Source: Streptomyces malaysiense
GTDB taxonomy: Bacteria > Actinomycetota > Actinomycetes > Streptomycetales > Streptomycetaceae
NCBI RefSeq assembly: GCF_000980885.2
Contig: NZ_LBDA02000025.1
Coordinates: 1-64,000, forward strand
DNA length: 64,000 nt
Direction of reading: 5' to 3'
The position numbers were made by a program, and so were the translations under genes. Position 1 is the stretch's first letter. Each line of letters starts with the position of its first letter. Below the pieces are notes generated by a model that was not told where the DNA came from, searched no databases, and saw nothing but the letters and a program-made list of their open reading frames with translations. Shown piece after piece: positions 18,159 through 26,258 of this stretch.

Positions 18159-18231
18159 TGGAGCTAAGGAGAATTGAACTCCTGACCTCCTGCATGCCAT
18201 GCAGGCGCTCTACCAACTGAGCTATAGCCCC
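18159..18231 (-). tRNA. tRNA-Ala (anticodon GGC)
   Basis: A 73-base cloverleaf. The acceptor stem is GGGGCTA/TAGCTCC with discriminator A. The D arm contains AGCTCAGTTGGTAGAGC. The anticodon arm is CCTGC-ATGGCAT-GCAGG, giving anticodon GGC. The T arm contains GGAGTTCAATTCTCC. CCA is not encoded. It is identical to the copy at 18724-18796. Confidence 0.97.
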
Positions 18232-18356
18232 TTGTTTTGTTTCTCCGCCCGGTTCCCCCGGCGACGTCGTAAACATTACAGGCACCGGGCCGGAGCACCA
18301 AATCGGTTCCCACTAAGACCACTTGGTCCTGAATGTCCCTTTTTCCGATGATCGAA

Positions 18357-18590
18357 TCAGGCGGCGACGAAGGAGTAGAACCTCTTGAGGGTGCAGTGCT
18401 CCTCCAGGAGACGGCCGTAGATCGGCTCGCCCTCCAGCTCCCGGTACGTCTCGATCGGGTCGCCTTTTATGATCAGCGCCCGCGCGCACTCCTCGCACCA
18501 GTACTGGTAGTCGGCGTTGACCGGCTCCATGTCGCGCACGATGGGCGTACCGCTGCCGCACCAGTCGCACTTCCGCCTGTGTGCACCCAT
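18357..18590 (-). CDS. small zinc-knuckle-like protein of unknown function
   Basis: A 77-residue protein, MGAHRRKCDWCGSGTPIVRD at the start, with a second pair CEEC around residue 32. The two CxxC pairs 24 residues apart suggest a single zinc-ribbon or knuckle. The rest is charged and ends KRFYSFVAA. It lies between two identical tRNA-Ala genes in the same direction. A zinc-binding nucleic-acid role is plausible but unproven. The ATG at 18590 is the only reasonable start. Confidence 0.75.
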   Translation of the reverse strand: MGAHRRKCDWCGSGTPIVRDMEPVNADYQYWCEECARALIIKGDPIETYRELEGEPIYGRLLEEHCTLKRFYSFVAA

Positions 18591-18683
18591 CGATCAGCTC
18601 CCGTCGGACCGCGCCCCCTTCCGGCCGTCCGATTCTGCCACGAGGGGACCGACACGGTCAGCGACGCTTCAGTAGCACAAACA

Positions 18684-18717
18684 GAAGATCCCGCCCCCTG
18701 ACGGGGACGGGATCTTC
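18684..18717 (-). terminator. terminator of the second tRNA-Ala
   Basis: On the minus strand GAAGATCCCGTCCCC, a GTCA-like loop and GGGGGCGGGATCTTC form a 14-15 bp hairpin, 7 bases past the tRNA 3' end. Confidence 0.8.
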
Positions 18718-18723
18718 CTCCTG

Positions 18724-18796
18724 TGGAGCTAAGGAGAATTGAACTCCTGACCTCCTGCATGCCATGCAGGCGCTCTACCAACTGAGCTATAGCCCC
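18724..18796 (-). tRNA. tRNA-Ala (anticodon GGC), second copy
   Basis: 73 bases identical to the tRNA at 18159-18231, with the same 5' GGGGCTA acceptor, GGC anticodon and discriminator A. The downstream terminator is different from that of the other copy, so the duplication is limited to the tRNA body plus a few bases (the flanking TGTGGAGCTAAGG string on the plus side). Confidence 0.97.
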
Positions 18797-18893
18797 TTGC
18801 CGCGTTCTTCCCGCTCGGCGGGGCGAACAAGAAGAACTTTAGCCTGTGACCTGCCGGAAAGTGAAATCCGGGGTTCGCGGCGCCGCCGCGGGC

Positions 18894-19562
18894 TCAGTCG
18901 TCGTCGCCGAGGACCGGCTCGGGGAGGGTGCCCGCGTTGTGCTCCAGCAGGCGCCAGCCGCGCGCGCCCTCGCCCAGCACGGACCAGCAGCAGTTGGAGA
19001 GGCCGCCGAGGCTCTCCCAGTGCGAGGCCTGGAGGCCGAGCAGCCGGCCGATGGTGGTGCGGATGGTGCCGCCGTGGCTGACGACCACCAGGGTGCCGTC
19101 CACGGGCAGCTTCTCCACGTGCCGCCGGACGACGGGCGCGGCCCGGTCGGCGACCTCGGTCTCCAGTTCGCCCCCGCCGCGGCGGATCGCCTCGCCGCGC
19201 TTCCAGGCGGCGTACTCGTCGCCGTGGCGGGCGATGATCTCCGTGTGCGTCAGCCCCTGCCAGACGCCCGCGTAGGTCTCGCGCAGGCCCTCGTCGCGGG
19301 TCACGTCGAGGCCGGTGAGGACGGCCAGCTCGGCGGCCGTGTCCGCGGCCCGCGTCAGGTCCGAGGAGACGATCGCGTCGGGGCGCAGGGAGGCCAGCAG
19401 CCGGGCGGCGCGACGGGCCTGCCCGATGCCGGTCTCGGTCAGCGGCACGTCGGTGCTGCCCTGGAAGCGGCGCTCCACGTTCCACGAGGTCTGGCCGTGC
19501 CGCCACAGGATGACGCGGCGGCCCCGGTCCCTGCGGTCGGTCACCTCACCCGTGGCGCTCAT
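18894..19562 (-). CDS. histidine phosphatase family protein (phosphoglycerate-mutase-like)
   Basis: A 222-residue protein of the branch-1 histidine phosphatase fold. The catalytic LWRHGQTSWN motif (RHG) is near residue 20. The partner arginines and glutamate follow in SSDLTRAADTA and GLRETYAGVWQGL, and the second histidine is in VVVSHGGTIR. Such enzymes dephosphorylate small metabolites; the substrate is unknown. The ATG shares one base with the rsfS stop (TGATG), so the two are translationally coupled, a pairing seen in many Streptomyces and mycobacteria. Confidence 0.92.
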   Translation of the reverse strand: MSATGEVTDRRDRGRRVILWRHGQTSWNVERRFQGSTDVPLTETGIGQARRAARLLASLRPDAIVSSDLTRAADTAAELAVLTGLDVTRDEGLRETYAGVWQGLTHTEIIARHGDEYAAWKRGEAIRRGGGELETEVADRAAPVVRRHVEKLPVDGTLVVVSHGGTIRTTIGRLLGLQASHWESLGGLSNCCWSVLGEGARGWRLLEHNAGTLPEPVLGDDD

Positions 19563-20005
19563 CACCACTCCCCGCCCGGCTCCCCGTCGGCCTCGGACTC
19601 CTGGAGCCTGGCGTGCTCCTCGCCCTTGCCGCGGGTGGCCTTGGCGTCGGCGGGCAGTTCGAGCTCGGGGCAGTCCTTCCACAGCCGCTCCAGGGCGTAG
19701 AAGACGCGCTCCTCGCTGTGCTGGACGTGGACCACGATGTCGACGTAGTCGAGCAGGATCCAGCGGGCGTCGCGGTCGCCCTCGCGGCGCACCGGCTTGG
19801 CGCCGAGCTCCTTCTGGAGGCGCTCCTCGATCTCGTCGACGATGGCCTTGACCTGGCGGTCGTTCGGCGCGGAAGCGAGCAGGAAGGCGTCCGTGATCGA
19901 CAGGACGTCGCTGACGTCGTAGGCGATGACGTCATGGGCGAGCTTGTCGGCAGCCGCCTGCGCGGCGGTGTTGATGAGCTCAAGGGAACGATCGGTGGCG
20001 GTCAC
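19562..20005 (-). CDS. rsfS: ribosome silencing factor RsfS
   Basis: RsfS binds ribosomal protein uL14 on the 50S subunit and blocks subunit joining during starvation. The 147-residue product contains the RsfS core: INTAAQAAADKLAHDVIAYDVSDVLSI, with the conserved ITDAFLLASAPNDRQV and LLDYVDIVVHVQHSEERVFY. A charged C-terminal tail (about 35 residues) is added. The GTG at 20005 (VTATDRSLELI) has GGAAAG upstream; an ATG at 20065 would add 20 unconserved residues. nadD, its usual neighbour, is two genes upstream. Confidence 0.94.
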   Translation of the reverse strand: MTATDRSLELINTAAQAAADKLAHDVIAYDVSDVLSITDAFLLASAPNDRQVKAIVDEIEERLQKELGAKPVRREGDRDARWILLDYVDIVVHVQHSEERVFYALERLWKDCPELELPADAKATRGKGEEHARLQESEADGEPGGEW

Positions 20006-20077
20006 TGCGTGGCTTTCCGTCGGCGGGTACTGAACCTCAAGGGTCTCACGGACCGCCGGGGGCACCCCACGTGATTA

Positions 20078-20131
20078 AAGGCATCGCGGGAGGCGCCCCC
20101 GCACGAGCGAAGGCATCGCGGGAGGCGCCCC
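20078..20131. repeat. 22-bp direct repeat between rsfS and the LCP-like gene
   Basis: The same 22-base string, beginning AAGGCATCGCGGGAGGCG, occurs at 20078-20099 and 20110-20131, 32 bases apart. It lies just past the stop of the LCP-like gene, before rsfS. No transposase or attachment-site partner is visible. Confidence 0.8.
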
Positions 20132-20140
20132 GGACCGTGC

Positions 20141-21913
20141 TCAGGAGCCGGACGGCTTGTAGTCCTGGCCCAGGACCACCGAGACGTCGGCGCCCGAGGA
20201 GACCGAGCCCTTGGTGACGGAGCCCGCGGGCAGGCCGAGGGTCTTGGCGACCTCGGTGGCGTTCTGCTTGTCCGAGGCGTCCTGGTAGACGACCTTCGAG
20301 GCCGCCGCCCGGCTGCCGCCGCTGCCGCCCTCCAGGAAGGTGAAGCCGCCGTTCAGGAGCACCACGCGGGCCTGCTCGGTGTCGTCCTTGACCCCGGTGG
20401 CGTTCCGCACCGAGACCCGGACCGCGCCGCCGGCGTCGGGGCTCTTCGCGGTGCCGCCGAGGATGTCCTTGACCACGCTGTCGCTGGTGCCGGCGCTGAG
20501 CGTGCCGTCCGGCCGCACCGGCAGCAGGGCCGTCCTGTAGTCGCCCTCCTTGGCGAGACCGGCGAGCTTGGCCAGGAAGGCGCCGAGGTCCTTGTCGGTG
20601 AGCGAGGGGTCGAGGATCTGCGCGAGGCTCTGCACGGTGACCGTGGCGTCCGAGGCGTCGGTCGAGATCTTGCGCAGCACGCCCTGCATGACCTGCCCGA
20701 ACCGCTCCAGCTGGGCGTTCTCCGACTCGCCGGGGGCCCGGTAGGTGGCGTAGGCGACGGCCATCTTGCCGCTGAGGGTCTGGTCGCTGCCCTTGGAGAC
20801 GAGCGGCTCGGTGCCCTTCTTCTTGGCGTCCGGGTCGGGCACGTCGGCATTGGTGTCCATGTCGATGTTGCCGACCAGATCGACCAGGTTCTGGAGGTAA
20901 GGGGTGTCCAGACGCCAGGTGCCCTGGATGTTGGTGCCGAGGACGGTGTCCAGCTGGTCACGGGTGCCGGAGGAGCCGTCGTCGTCCACCGACTTGGCGA
21001 GGGTCGTGGTGGAACCGTCGTCGTCGGTCAGCGCCAGGGAATTGGGCAGCAGGACGGTGGTGCCCCGCTCGGTCGTGGTGTTGTCGACCAGCAGCACCGT
21101 GGAGGTGCCGCGTTTGCCGGTGTTGTGCAGGTGGACGACGATCACGTCGCGCTTCTGGGCGCCGGCCGCCGGGGCCGAGCCCGCGCCGGCGCCGGAGGAG
21201 GACAGGAAGGGCAGCTTGCCGGCGTACCAGAGGTAGCCGACGCCGCCGACCGCGACGAGGGCGAGGACGACGCCGAGGGCGACGAGCCGGCTGCGGGCGC
21301 GCCGCCGAGCCTCTTCGCGGCGCTCGGTGCGGTTCTCGGTGAACTTCAGCCAGTCGATGACGTCCTCGGAGTCGCCGTCCGGCTCCTCCACGAACGCGAA
21401 CTGCTCGGTACGGTAGTCCGGTTCGCCGTCCGCGCGCCCGTCGTCCCCGTCGTCGTCGCTCGCGAGCTCCGCGTACGGGTTGTGCGCAGGCGCGTCCTGG
21501 GGGCGTGCCTGCTGGGGGATGTGCGGGGTCTGCTCGGCGACCCGGGGCTGCTGCCCGCTGCTCGCGGCCTGCCCGTAGGGGTCGTACCCGGAATTCCCCC
21601 CGTGTCCCTGGCCCTGGGTCCCGTAGGTGTCGTAGCCGCCGTAGCCGTCGTTGCCGGGGTAGCCGCCGTTGCCGGGGTAGCCCTCGTGCGAGGGGTACGA
21701 CGGGACCTGCGGCTGCTGCCCCGTGCCGTACGACCCGTACGGCTGCGCCGGCTGAGGGGTGCCGTAGCCGTCGTGGCCGTATCCCTGCTGCTGGGCGTAG
21801 GGGTCGTAGGACCCGCCCGGAGCCTGCTGCGCCGGGACCTGGCGGTAGACGGGCTGTCCGTACTCGTCGTAACCGACGATCTCGTACTGCCCCGCGTCGT
21901 ATCGGTCGTTCAC
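20141..21913 (-). CDS. LytR-CpsA-Psr-like envelope protein with LytR_C domain (LCP core apparently degenerate)
   Basis: A 590-residue protein. Residues 1-180 are Tyr/Gly/Gln/Pro-rich, low-complexity and cytoplasmic. A charged stretch is followed by one transmembrane segment (LVALGVVLALVAVGGVGYLWYAG). The outer part resembles an LCP domain (STVLLVDN, LDTPYLQNLVDLVGNIDM, KMAVAYATYRAPGESENAQL). A LytR_C module ends it (VRVSVRNATGVKDDTEQARVVLLNGGF). LCP enzymes attach glycopolymers to peptidoglycan. Here the position of the usual PRD arginine motif reads LPNS, so catalysis is doubtful. By gene order it corresponds, from memory, to S. coelicolor SCO2578 (PdtA, spore wall polymer). The GTG at 21913 has GAGAGGGG upstream. 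Confidence 0.85.
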   Translation of the reverse strand: MNDRYDAGQYEIVGYDEYGQPVYRQVPAQQAPGGSYDPYAQQQGYGHDGYGTPQPAQPYGSYGTGQQPQVPSYPSHEGYPGNGGYPGNDGYGGYDTYGTQGQGHGGNSGYDPYGQAASSGQQPRVAEQTPHIPQQARPQDAPAHNPYAELASDDDGDDGRADGEPDYRTEQFAFVEEPDGDSEDVIDWLKFTENRTERREEARRRARSRLVALGVVLALVAVGGVGYLWYAGKLPFLSSSGAGAGSAPAAGAQKRDVIVVHLHNTGKRGTSTVLLVDNTTTERGTTVLLPNSLALTDDDGSTTTLAKSVDDDGSSGTRDQLDTVLGTNIQGTWRLDTPYLQNLVDLVGNIDMDTNADVPDPDAKKKGTEPLVSKGSDQTLSGKMAVAYATYRAPGESENAQLERFGQVMQGVLRKISTDASDATVTVQSLAQILDPSLTDKDLGAFLAKLAGLAKEGDYRTALLPVRPDGTLSAGTSDSVVKDILGGTAKSPDAGGAVRVSVRNATGVKDDTEQARVVLLNGGFTFLEGGSGGSRAAASKVVYQDASDKQNATEVAKTLGLPAGSVTKGSVSSGADVSVVLGQDYKPSGS

Positions 21914-21930
21914 CGGGTGCCCCTCTCGGC

Positions 21931-22617
21931 TCACTCGCCGCGGTACAGCTCGCGCTTGTCGATGTAGCGCACGACTCCGTCCGGCACCATGTACCAGATG
22001 GGGTCGCCCTTGGCGACTCTCGCACGGCAGTCTGTGGAGGAGATGGCGAGCGCCGGAACCTCGACCAGCGAGACGCCGCCCTCCGGCAGTCCCGGGTTGC
22101 TGAGGTGGTGGCCGGGCCGGGTGACGCCGATGAAGTGCGCGAGGGAGAACAGCTCCTCGCTGTCGCGCCAGGTCAGCAGCTGGGCGAGGGCGTCGGCACC
22201 GGTGATGAAGAACAGGTCGGTGTCCGGGTTCAGGGCGCGCAGGTCGCGCAGGGTGTCCACGGTGTAGGTGGGGCCGCCGCGGTCGATGTCGATGCGGCTG
22301 ACGGAGAACTGCGGGTTCTCGGCGGTGGCGATGACCGTCATCAGATAGCGGTCCTCGGCCGGGGAGACCTGGCGGTGGGACTTCTGCCACGGCTGGCCGG
22401 TGGGCACGAACACCACCTCGTCCAGCTGGAACCGCGCGGCGACCTCGCTGGCCGCCACGAGGTGCCCGTGGTGGACCGGGTCGAAAGTGCCGCCCATGAC
22501 ACCCAGGCGCCGCTTGCCGGGGCGGGCGGGGCCGTGGCCCGGCCGGTGCCTGCGGTACTGCGGCCGGTCGGCCATGTCGGCGTCGTCGGCGCTGTCGTGC
22601 GCCGGACCGGTAGGCAT
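21931..22617 (-). CDS. nadD: nicotinate-nucleotide adenylyltransferase
   Basis: Adenylates nicotinate mononucleotide to deamido-NAD in NAD synthesis. The 228-residue protein has the nucleotidyltransferase signature [15 protein letters not shown] (HxGH) and the C-terminal [13 protein letters not shown], matching the ISST(D/E)IR motif. A charged N-terminal extension of about 35 residues precedes the core. The start at 22617 is favoured because GGGAGAG lies 6 bases upstream; an ATG at 22632 is the alternative. The downstream LCP-like gene starts 18 bases after its stop, so they are likely cotranscribed. Confidence 0.95.
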   Translation of the reverse strand: MPTGPAHDSADDADMADRPQYRRHRPGHGPARPGKRRLGVMGGTFDPVHHGHLVAASEVAARFQLDEVVFVPTGQPWQKSHRQVSPAEDRYLMTVIATAENPQFSVSRIDIDRGGPTYTVDTLRDLRALNPDTDLFFITGADALAQLLTWRDSEELFSLAHFIGVTRPGHHLSNPGLPEGGVSLVEVPALAISSTDCRARVAKGDPIWYMVPDGVVRYIDKRELYRGE

Positions 22618-22688
22618 GTCCTGCTCTCCCATGCGTGCAGACCCTACCGGCCCGGTCCCCGGCGTCCGGCCGGGGCCGGTCCCCCGGC

Positions 22689-22844
22689 TCAGCGGTCGCG
22701 GTTGAAGCGGGTGGTGATCCACAGCAGGAGAAGCAGGATGACGAAGGCGGAGCCGCCGGTGACGGCGGGGTTCAGGCTGTCGTGGTGGCCGCCCTCTTCG
22801 GCGGCGAGGGAGATCAGCGGGGCTGCGGCGCTGGTGAGCATCAT
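22689..22844 (-). CDS. 51-residue single-pass membrane protein
   Basis: Too short for standard gene calling but well formed. It begins [22 protein letters not shown] and continues through a hydrophobic helix ([15 protein letters not shown]) to the terminal NRDR. AGGTCC lies upstream of the tandem ATG codons. It precedes nadD by about 70 bases. Similar mini-membrane proteins are, from memory, conserved at this site in Streptomyces. Function unknown. Confidence 0.7.
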   Translation of the reverse strand: MMLTSAAAPLISLAAEEGGHHDSLNPAVTGGSAFVILLLLLWITTRFNRDR

Positions 22845-22973
22845 CTTCGACAGGACCTATCGCGTGTGGGCGGGATAAAGACGTCGGCTCATCGTATGCG
22901 GGCGGTCCGCCGGCGATCACGCCGACTCCGCCGTCGGGAAGCCAGGGGCCGGGCGGGGAACTCCCGCCGTGCC

Positions 22974-23141
22974 TCAGTCGTCCTTCTGCTTGTAGCCGCG
23001 CAGCAGGAACCAGGCGGTCAGCGCGCAGCCCGCGATCATCACGAGCAGCACGATACGGAGCACGTCGCCTCCGCCCCCCTGCTGCTGGGCGGCGCTCGCC
23101 GCGGCCTCGGTCAGCCGGGCGGCTGCGGGGTGGTGCTCCAT
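22974..23141 (-). CDS. 55-residue single-pass membrane protein
   Basis: The sequence begins [20 protein letters not shown]. One transmembrane helix follows ([21 protein letters not shown]), then a basic tail GYKQKDD. AAGGAG lies 7 bases before the ATG at 23141, which fixes the start against an in-frame ATG at 23174. It is divergent from the M48 peptidase gene (start 23242). Function unknown. Confidence 0.75.
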   Translation of the reverse strand: MEHHPAAARLTEAAASAAQQQGGGGDVLRIVLLVMIAGCALTAWFLLRGYKQKDD

Positions 23142-23241
23142 GGCGTGGACTCCTTCGGCTGTCTGCCCGTCCACGGTATCTCCGCCTAGGCTGAACCCCG
23201 CCTCGGGGGCTCACGGCACTCACACGCACTTGGGGGAAGAC

Positions 23242-24321
23242 ATGCACGACGGCGATCGGCAGAGCGGGCACGAGCGGGTGCCCAGCAGGCAGCGGAGGCG
23301 CTTCCCGGGGATCTCCTCGCGGGCGTACGAACACCCGGCGGACCGGTCCGCCCTGGTGGCGCTGCGCAAGCTCAGCGGGTTCGACCAGGTGTTCAAGGCA
23401 CTGAGCGGGCTGCTGCCGGAGCGGAGCCTGCGGCTGCTGTTCCTGTCCGACTCGGTACGCGTCTCCGAACGTCAGTTCGGTCATCTGCACGACATGCTGC
23501 TGGACGCCTGCTACATCCTGGACCTGCCGAAGGTCCCGCCGATGTACGTCACGCAGGACCCGCAGCCGAACGCGATGTGCATCGGCCTGGACGAACCGAT
23601 CATCGTGATCTCCACGGGCCTGGTGGAGCTGCTGGACGAGGAGGAGATGCGGGCGGTCGTCGGCCACGAGGTCGGACACGCGCTGTCCGGGCACTCCGTG
23701 TACCGCACCGTCCTGCTGTTCCTGACGAACCTGGCGGTCAAGGTCGCCTGGATCCCGCTGGGCAATCTCGCGATCATGGCGATCATCGCGGCGCTGCGGG
23801 AGTGGTTCCGCAAGTCCGAGCTGTCCGCGGACCGGGCCGGGCTGCTGGTGGGCCAGGACGTACGGGCCTCGATGCGCGGCCTGATGAAGATCGCGGGCGG
23901 CAACCACCTGCACGAGATGAACGTGGACGCGTTCCTGGAGCAGGCCGAGGAGTACGACTCCGGCGGCGACCTGCGCGACTCCGTGCTGAAGATCCTGAAC
24001 GTGCTGCCCCGCTCGCACCCGTTCACCACCGTGCGCGCCTCGGAGCTGAAGAAGTGGGCCGAGTCGCGGGACCACCAGCGGATCATGGACGGCCACTACC
24101 CGCGCCGCGACGACGACAAGGACGCCAAGGTCGGCGACTCCTTCCGCGAGTCGGCGGCGAGCTACGCGAGCGACGTCAAGGACTCCAAGGACCCCCTGAT
24201 GAAGCTGGTCACCGATCTGGCGGGCGGCGCGGGCGACCTGGGCGGCCGCGTCAAGCGCGGTTTCGACGGCTTCAAGAGCCCCCCGCCGGCCAAGGGCGGT
24301 CCGGCGACGGCGGCGGAGTAG
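23242..24321 (+). CDS. M48 family metallopeptidase
   Basis: A 359-residue zinc peptidase. The catalytic motif is [13 protein letters not shown] (HExxH), and the third ligand lies in [12 protein letters not shown]. One hydrophobic stretch lies just after the active site ([29 protein letters not shown]), so it is probably membrane-associated with a cytoplasmic or peripheral active site. The C-terminal 70 residues are charged and Gly/Lys-rich. The start at 23242 has GGGGGA six bases upstream. Related to HtpX-type quality-control peptidases. By position it lies next to genes tied to spore-wall synthesis. Confidence 0.9.
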   Translation: MHDGDRQSGHERVPSRQRRRFPGISSRAYEHPADRSALVALRKLSGFDQVFKALSGLLPERSLRLLFLSDSVRVSERQFGHLHDMLLDACYILDLPKVPPMYVTQDPQPNAMCIGLDEPIIVISTGLVELLDEEEMRAVVGHEVGHALSGHSVYRTVLLFLTNLAVKVAWIPLGNLAIMAIIAALREWFRKSELSADRAGLLVGQDVRASMRGLMKIAGGNHLHEMNVDAFLEQAEEYDSGGDLRDSVLKILNVLPRSHPFTTVRASELKKWAESRDHQRIMDGHYPRRDDDKDAKVGDSFRESAASYASDVKDSKDPLMKLVTDLAGGAGDLGGRVKRGFDGFKSPPPAKGGPATAAE

Positions 24322-24479
24322 GACACGGCCCGGGGCCGGACGGCCGGGGCCCGGTGGGGCCCGGTCCGGCCCCGGTGACGGCTCCGGCCCGGTCCGCGCC
24401 GCTCGCCCCCTCGCGCGGGCAGGGCGGCGGCGGGACGCCCGGCCTCGGGGGCGAGCCACCCTCCCCGGTCCGCCCCTCC

Positions 24480-25544
24480 TCACACCTGGGGCTCGCTCCC
24501 CTTGGCCAGCGTGCCGCACAGGGAGGCGGGGCTGTCCGTCTCGTACGGGTCGGTGCCCGCGGGGGTGCCCGGACGGGGGGCCTGGCCCGCCAGCAGGGGG
24601 TGGAGGTGGGACGTGGAGTCCCCGGCGCAGGACAGCGGGCCGGCCTCGACGTAGGCCGTGGTCAGCTGGACCTGGCGGGTGCGCAGGTCGTCGCGGGTGA
24701 AACGGAAGGTCAGCACGCGGCGGACGGTGAAGAGGGAGACGTGGCCGCTCGCGCCGCCGGTGGGGCGCAGGGCGTAGACGAAGGTGTGGTCCGCGCTGAC
24801 CTCCAGGGTCACCGGGTCCTCCTCCATGAAGCGCAGATCGCCCTGGACCCGTATCCGGTCGTCGGCCAGCCGGTCGCGGGCCGGGTCCAGGCGCACCACC
24901 CAGCCGGTCGGGGCGTGCCGGCCGTCCGCCGCCGGACGGTCGAAGCTCCGGTCGAACTGGGCGAGCTGGCCGGAGTCCACGAGTGCCCGCGCGGGAGCCG
25001 TCTCGTGCCCGGTGAGCACCTCCGGGTAGAGCGAGGAACGGACGATGTAGTCCTTGGCCGTGGTCAGCGCCGTCATGACGTCGCTGTCCGAGAAGTGCGC
25101 GGTGCCCCGCGCGGCCGGCAGCGGGACCCCCTCGGCGCCTATGTCGAACCGCGCGGCGGGGCTGTGCGCGTACAGCGTCTCCGCGTCCGTCCCCCCGGGC
25201 ACCCTGCCCCGCGGGGCGAGCGGTACGACCGTCATCCGCAGCGGCTCCACGGGACGCGGGGCCGCGGCGGAGTCGTACGGATGGCGCACCCCCATGTAGA
25301 CGGCGGTGCCGAAGGCCACGGCCATCAGCAGCACCAGGATCATCGCCTGGCGGACGAGCCTGCGGTGCGGCGGCCGGCGGCGCACGGCGGGCGCGTGGTC
25401 GGCCATCCGCTCCTCGGCCGAATACTCCTGGAGGCGGGCAGCGCGCACGAACGACTCGTCGAACACGACGGATCGGTATTCGTCCTCCGCACCTCCGGGG
25501 CCGCCCTCGGGTGTCCCCTCCGGTGGGTCTCCAGGCCCGCCCAT
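24480..25544 (-). CDS. membrane protein with large extracytoplasmic domain (SCO2583-like)
   Basis: A 354-residue single-pass protein. The cytoplasmic N-terminus contains the motif [18 protein letters not shown] transmembrane helix ([20 protein letters not shown]) begins near residue 70, followed by a ~260-residue outer domain with mixed alpha/beta composition and two cysteines (SCAGD, SLCGT). The same VVFDE-FVRAA motif occurs in the next gene, so the two are related in their cytoplasmic parts. Members of the S. coelicolor pair at this place are reported, from memory, to contact the spore wall synthesis complex. GAAGGT precedes the ATG. Confidence 0.8.
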   Translation of the reverse strand: MGGPGDPPEGTPEGGPGGAEDEYRSVVFDESFVRAARLQEYSAEERMADHAPAVRRRPPHRRLVRQAMILVLLMAVAFGTAVYMGVRHPYDSAAAPRPVEPLRMTVVPLAPRGRVPGGTDAETLYAHSPAARFDIGAEGVPLPAARGTAHFSDSDVMTALTTAKDYIVRSSLYPEVLTGHETAPARALVDSGQLAQFDRSFDRPAADGRHAPTGWVVRLDPARDRLADDRIRVQGDLRFMEEDPVTLEVSADHTFVYALRPTGGASGHVSLFTVRRVLTFRFTRDDLRTRQVQLTTAYVEAGPLSCAGDSTSHLHPLLAGQAPRPGTPAGTDPYETDSPASLCGTLAKGSEPQV

Positions 25545-25624
25545 ACCTTCAGAGTGGGTTCCCGGGACCCCGGGTAAACACCCCGCTCCACCACAACTTC
25601 TGACAACTCCTCACCCGGAGCCGA

Positions 25625-26230
25625 TCAGGGCAGGTGGGGCACCGCCGACGCCGCCGGGCGCGCGGGGTCCGCCGTGGGAACCTGGTTCTGGCCCGTCGTG
25701 GTGGACGACGGCAGCTGGTCCCGGGTGCCCGAGGAGGTGCCCCGGTAGACCGCGGCGAAGGCGAGGGCCACCATGCCGACGCCCATCACCACGGCGAGCA
25801 CCCAGGCCACCGGCCGGTGCCAGCGGACCTGCTTGCCGTGGCCGTCGAAGGGTCCCCCGCCGAGGGCGTAGAGGTCGTCCAGCTCGTCGAGATCGTCGCC
25901 GTCCGGGTCCTCGCCGAGATCGGCGCCCCCGTAGGCGTCGTCACGCCGCTCGCTCCGGGCGCGGGCGCGGCGGGCGGCCTCCGAGGCCTCGGCCCTGGCC
26001 TCGGCGGCGGCGAGGAGGCGTTCGACGGCGGTCGGCTCGTGGACCGTGGCCGCCCGTACGAAGTCCTCGTCGAAGACCACGGAGGCGAACTCTTCGTCCG
26101 ACACCCCGCGGTCGTGGTCGTCGTCGGGCTCCCAGCCGTCAGGGAACGGCGTGCCCCCCACGTCCTCCGGCACATGTCCAGAGTAGACCTGGGGGATCAA
26201 TTTGGGCAGACGGTACGGAAATTCATCCAC
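25625..26230 (-). CDS. membrane protein sharing the VVFDE-FVRAA motif (SCO2584-like)
   Basis: A 201-residue protein. The N-terminal third is acidic and includes EEFASVVFDEDFVRAATVHEPTAVERLL, clearly similar to its neighbour. An Ala/Arg/Glu-rich helical and acidic region follows. One transmembrane helix (WVLAVVMGVGMVALAFAAVY) lies near residue 145, then a short Ser/Thr/Pro-rich outer tail. The start is a GTG at 26230, 28 bases after the proA stop, without a strong binding site, so coupling to proA is likely. No known domain. Probably a cytoplasmic docking protein for the wall machinery (inference). Confidence 0.75.
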   Translation of the reverse strand: MDEFPYRLPKLIPQVYSGHVPEDVGGTPFPDGWEPDDDHDRGVSDEEFASVVFDEDFVRAATVHEPTAVERLLAAAEARAEASEAARRARARSERRDDAYGGADLGEDPDGDDLDELDDLYALGGGPFDGHGKQVRWHRPVAWVLAVVMGVGMVALAFAAVYRGTSSGTRDQLPSSTTTGQNQVPTADPARPAASAVPHLP

Positions 26231-26258
26231 CTGTCGAGACGCCCGGCCGGGCCGGTCG

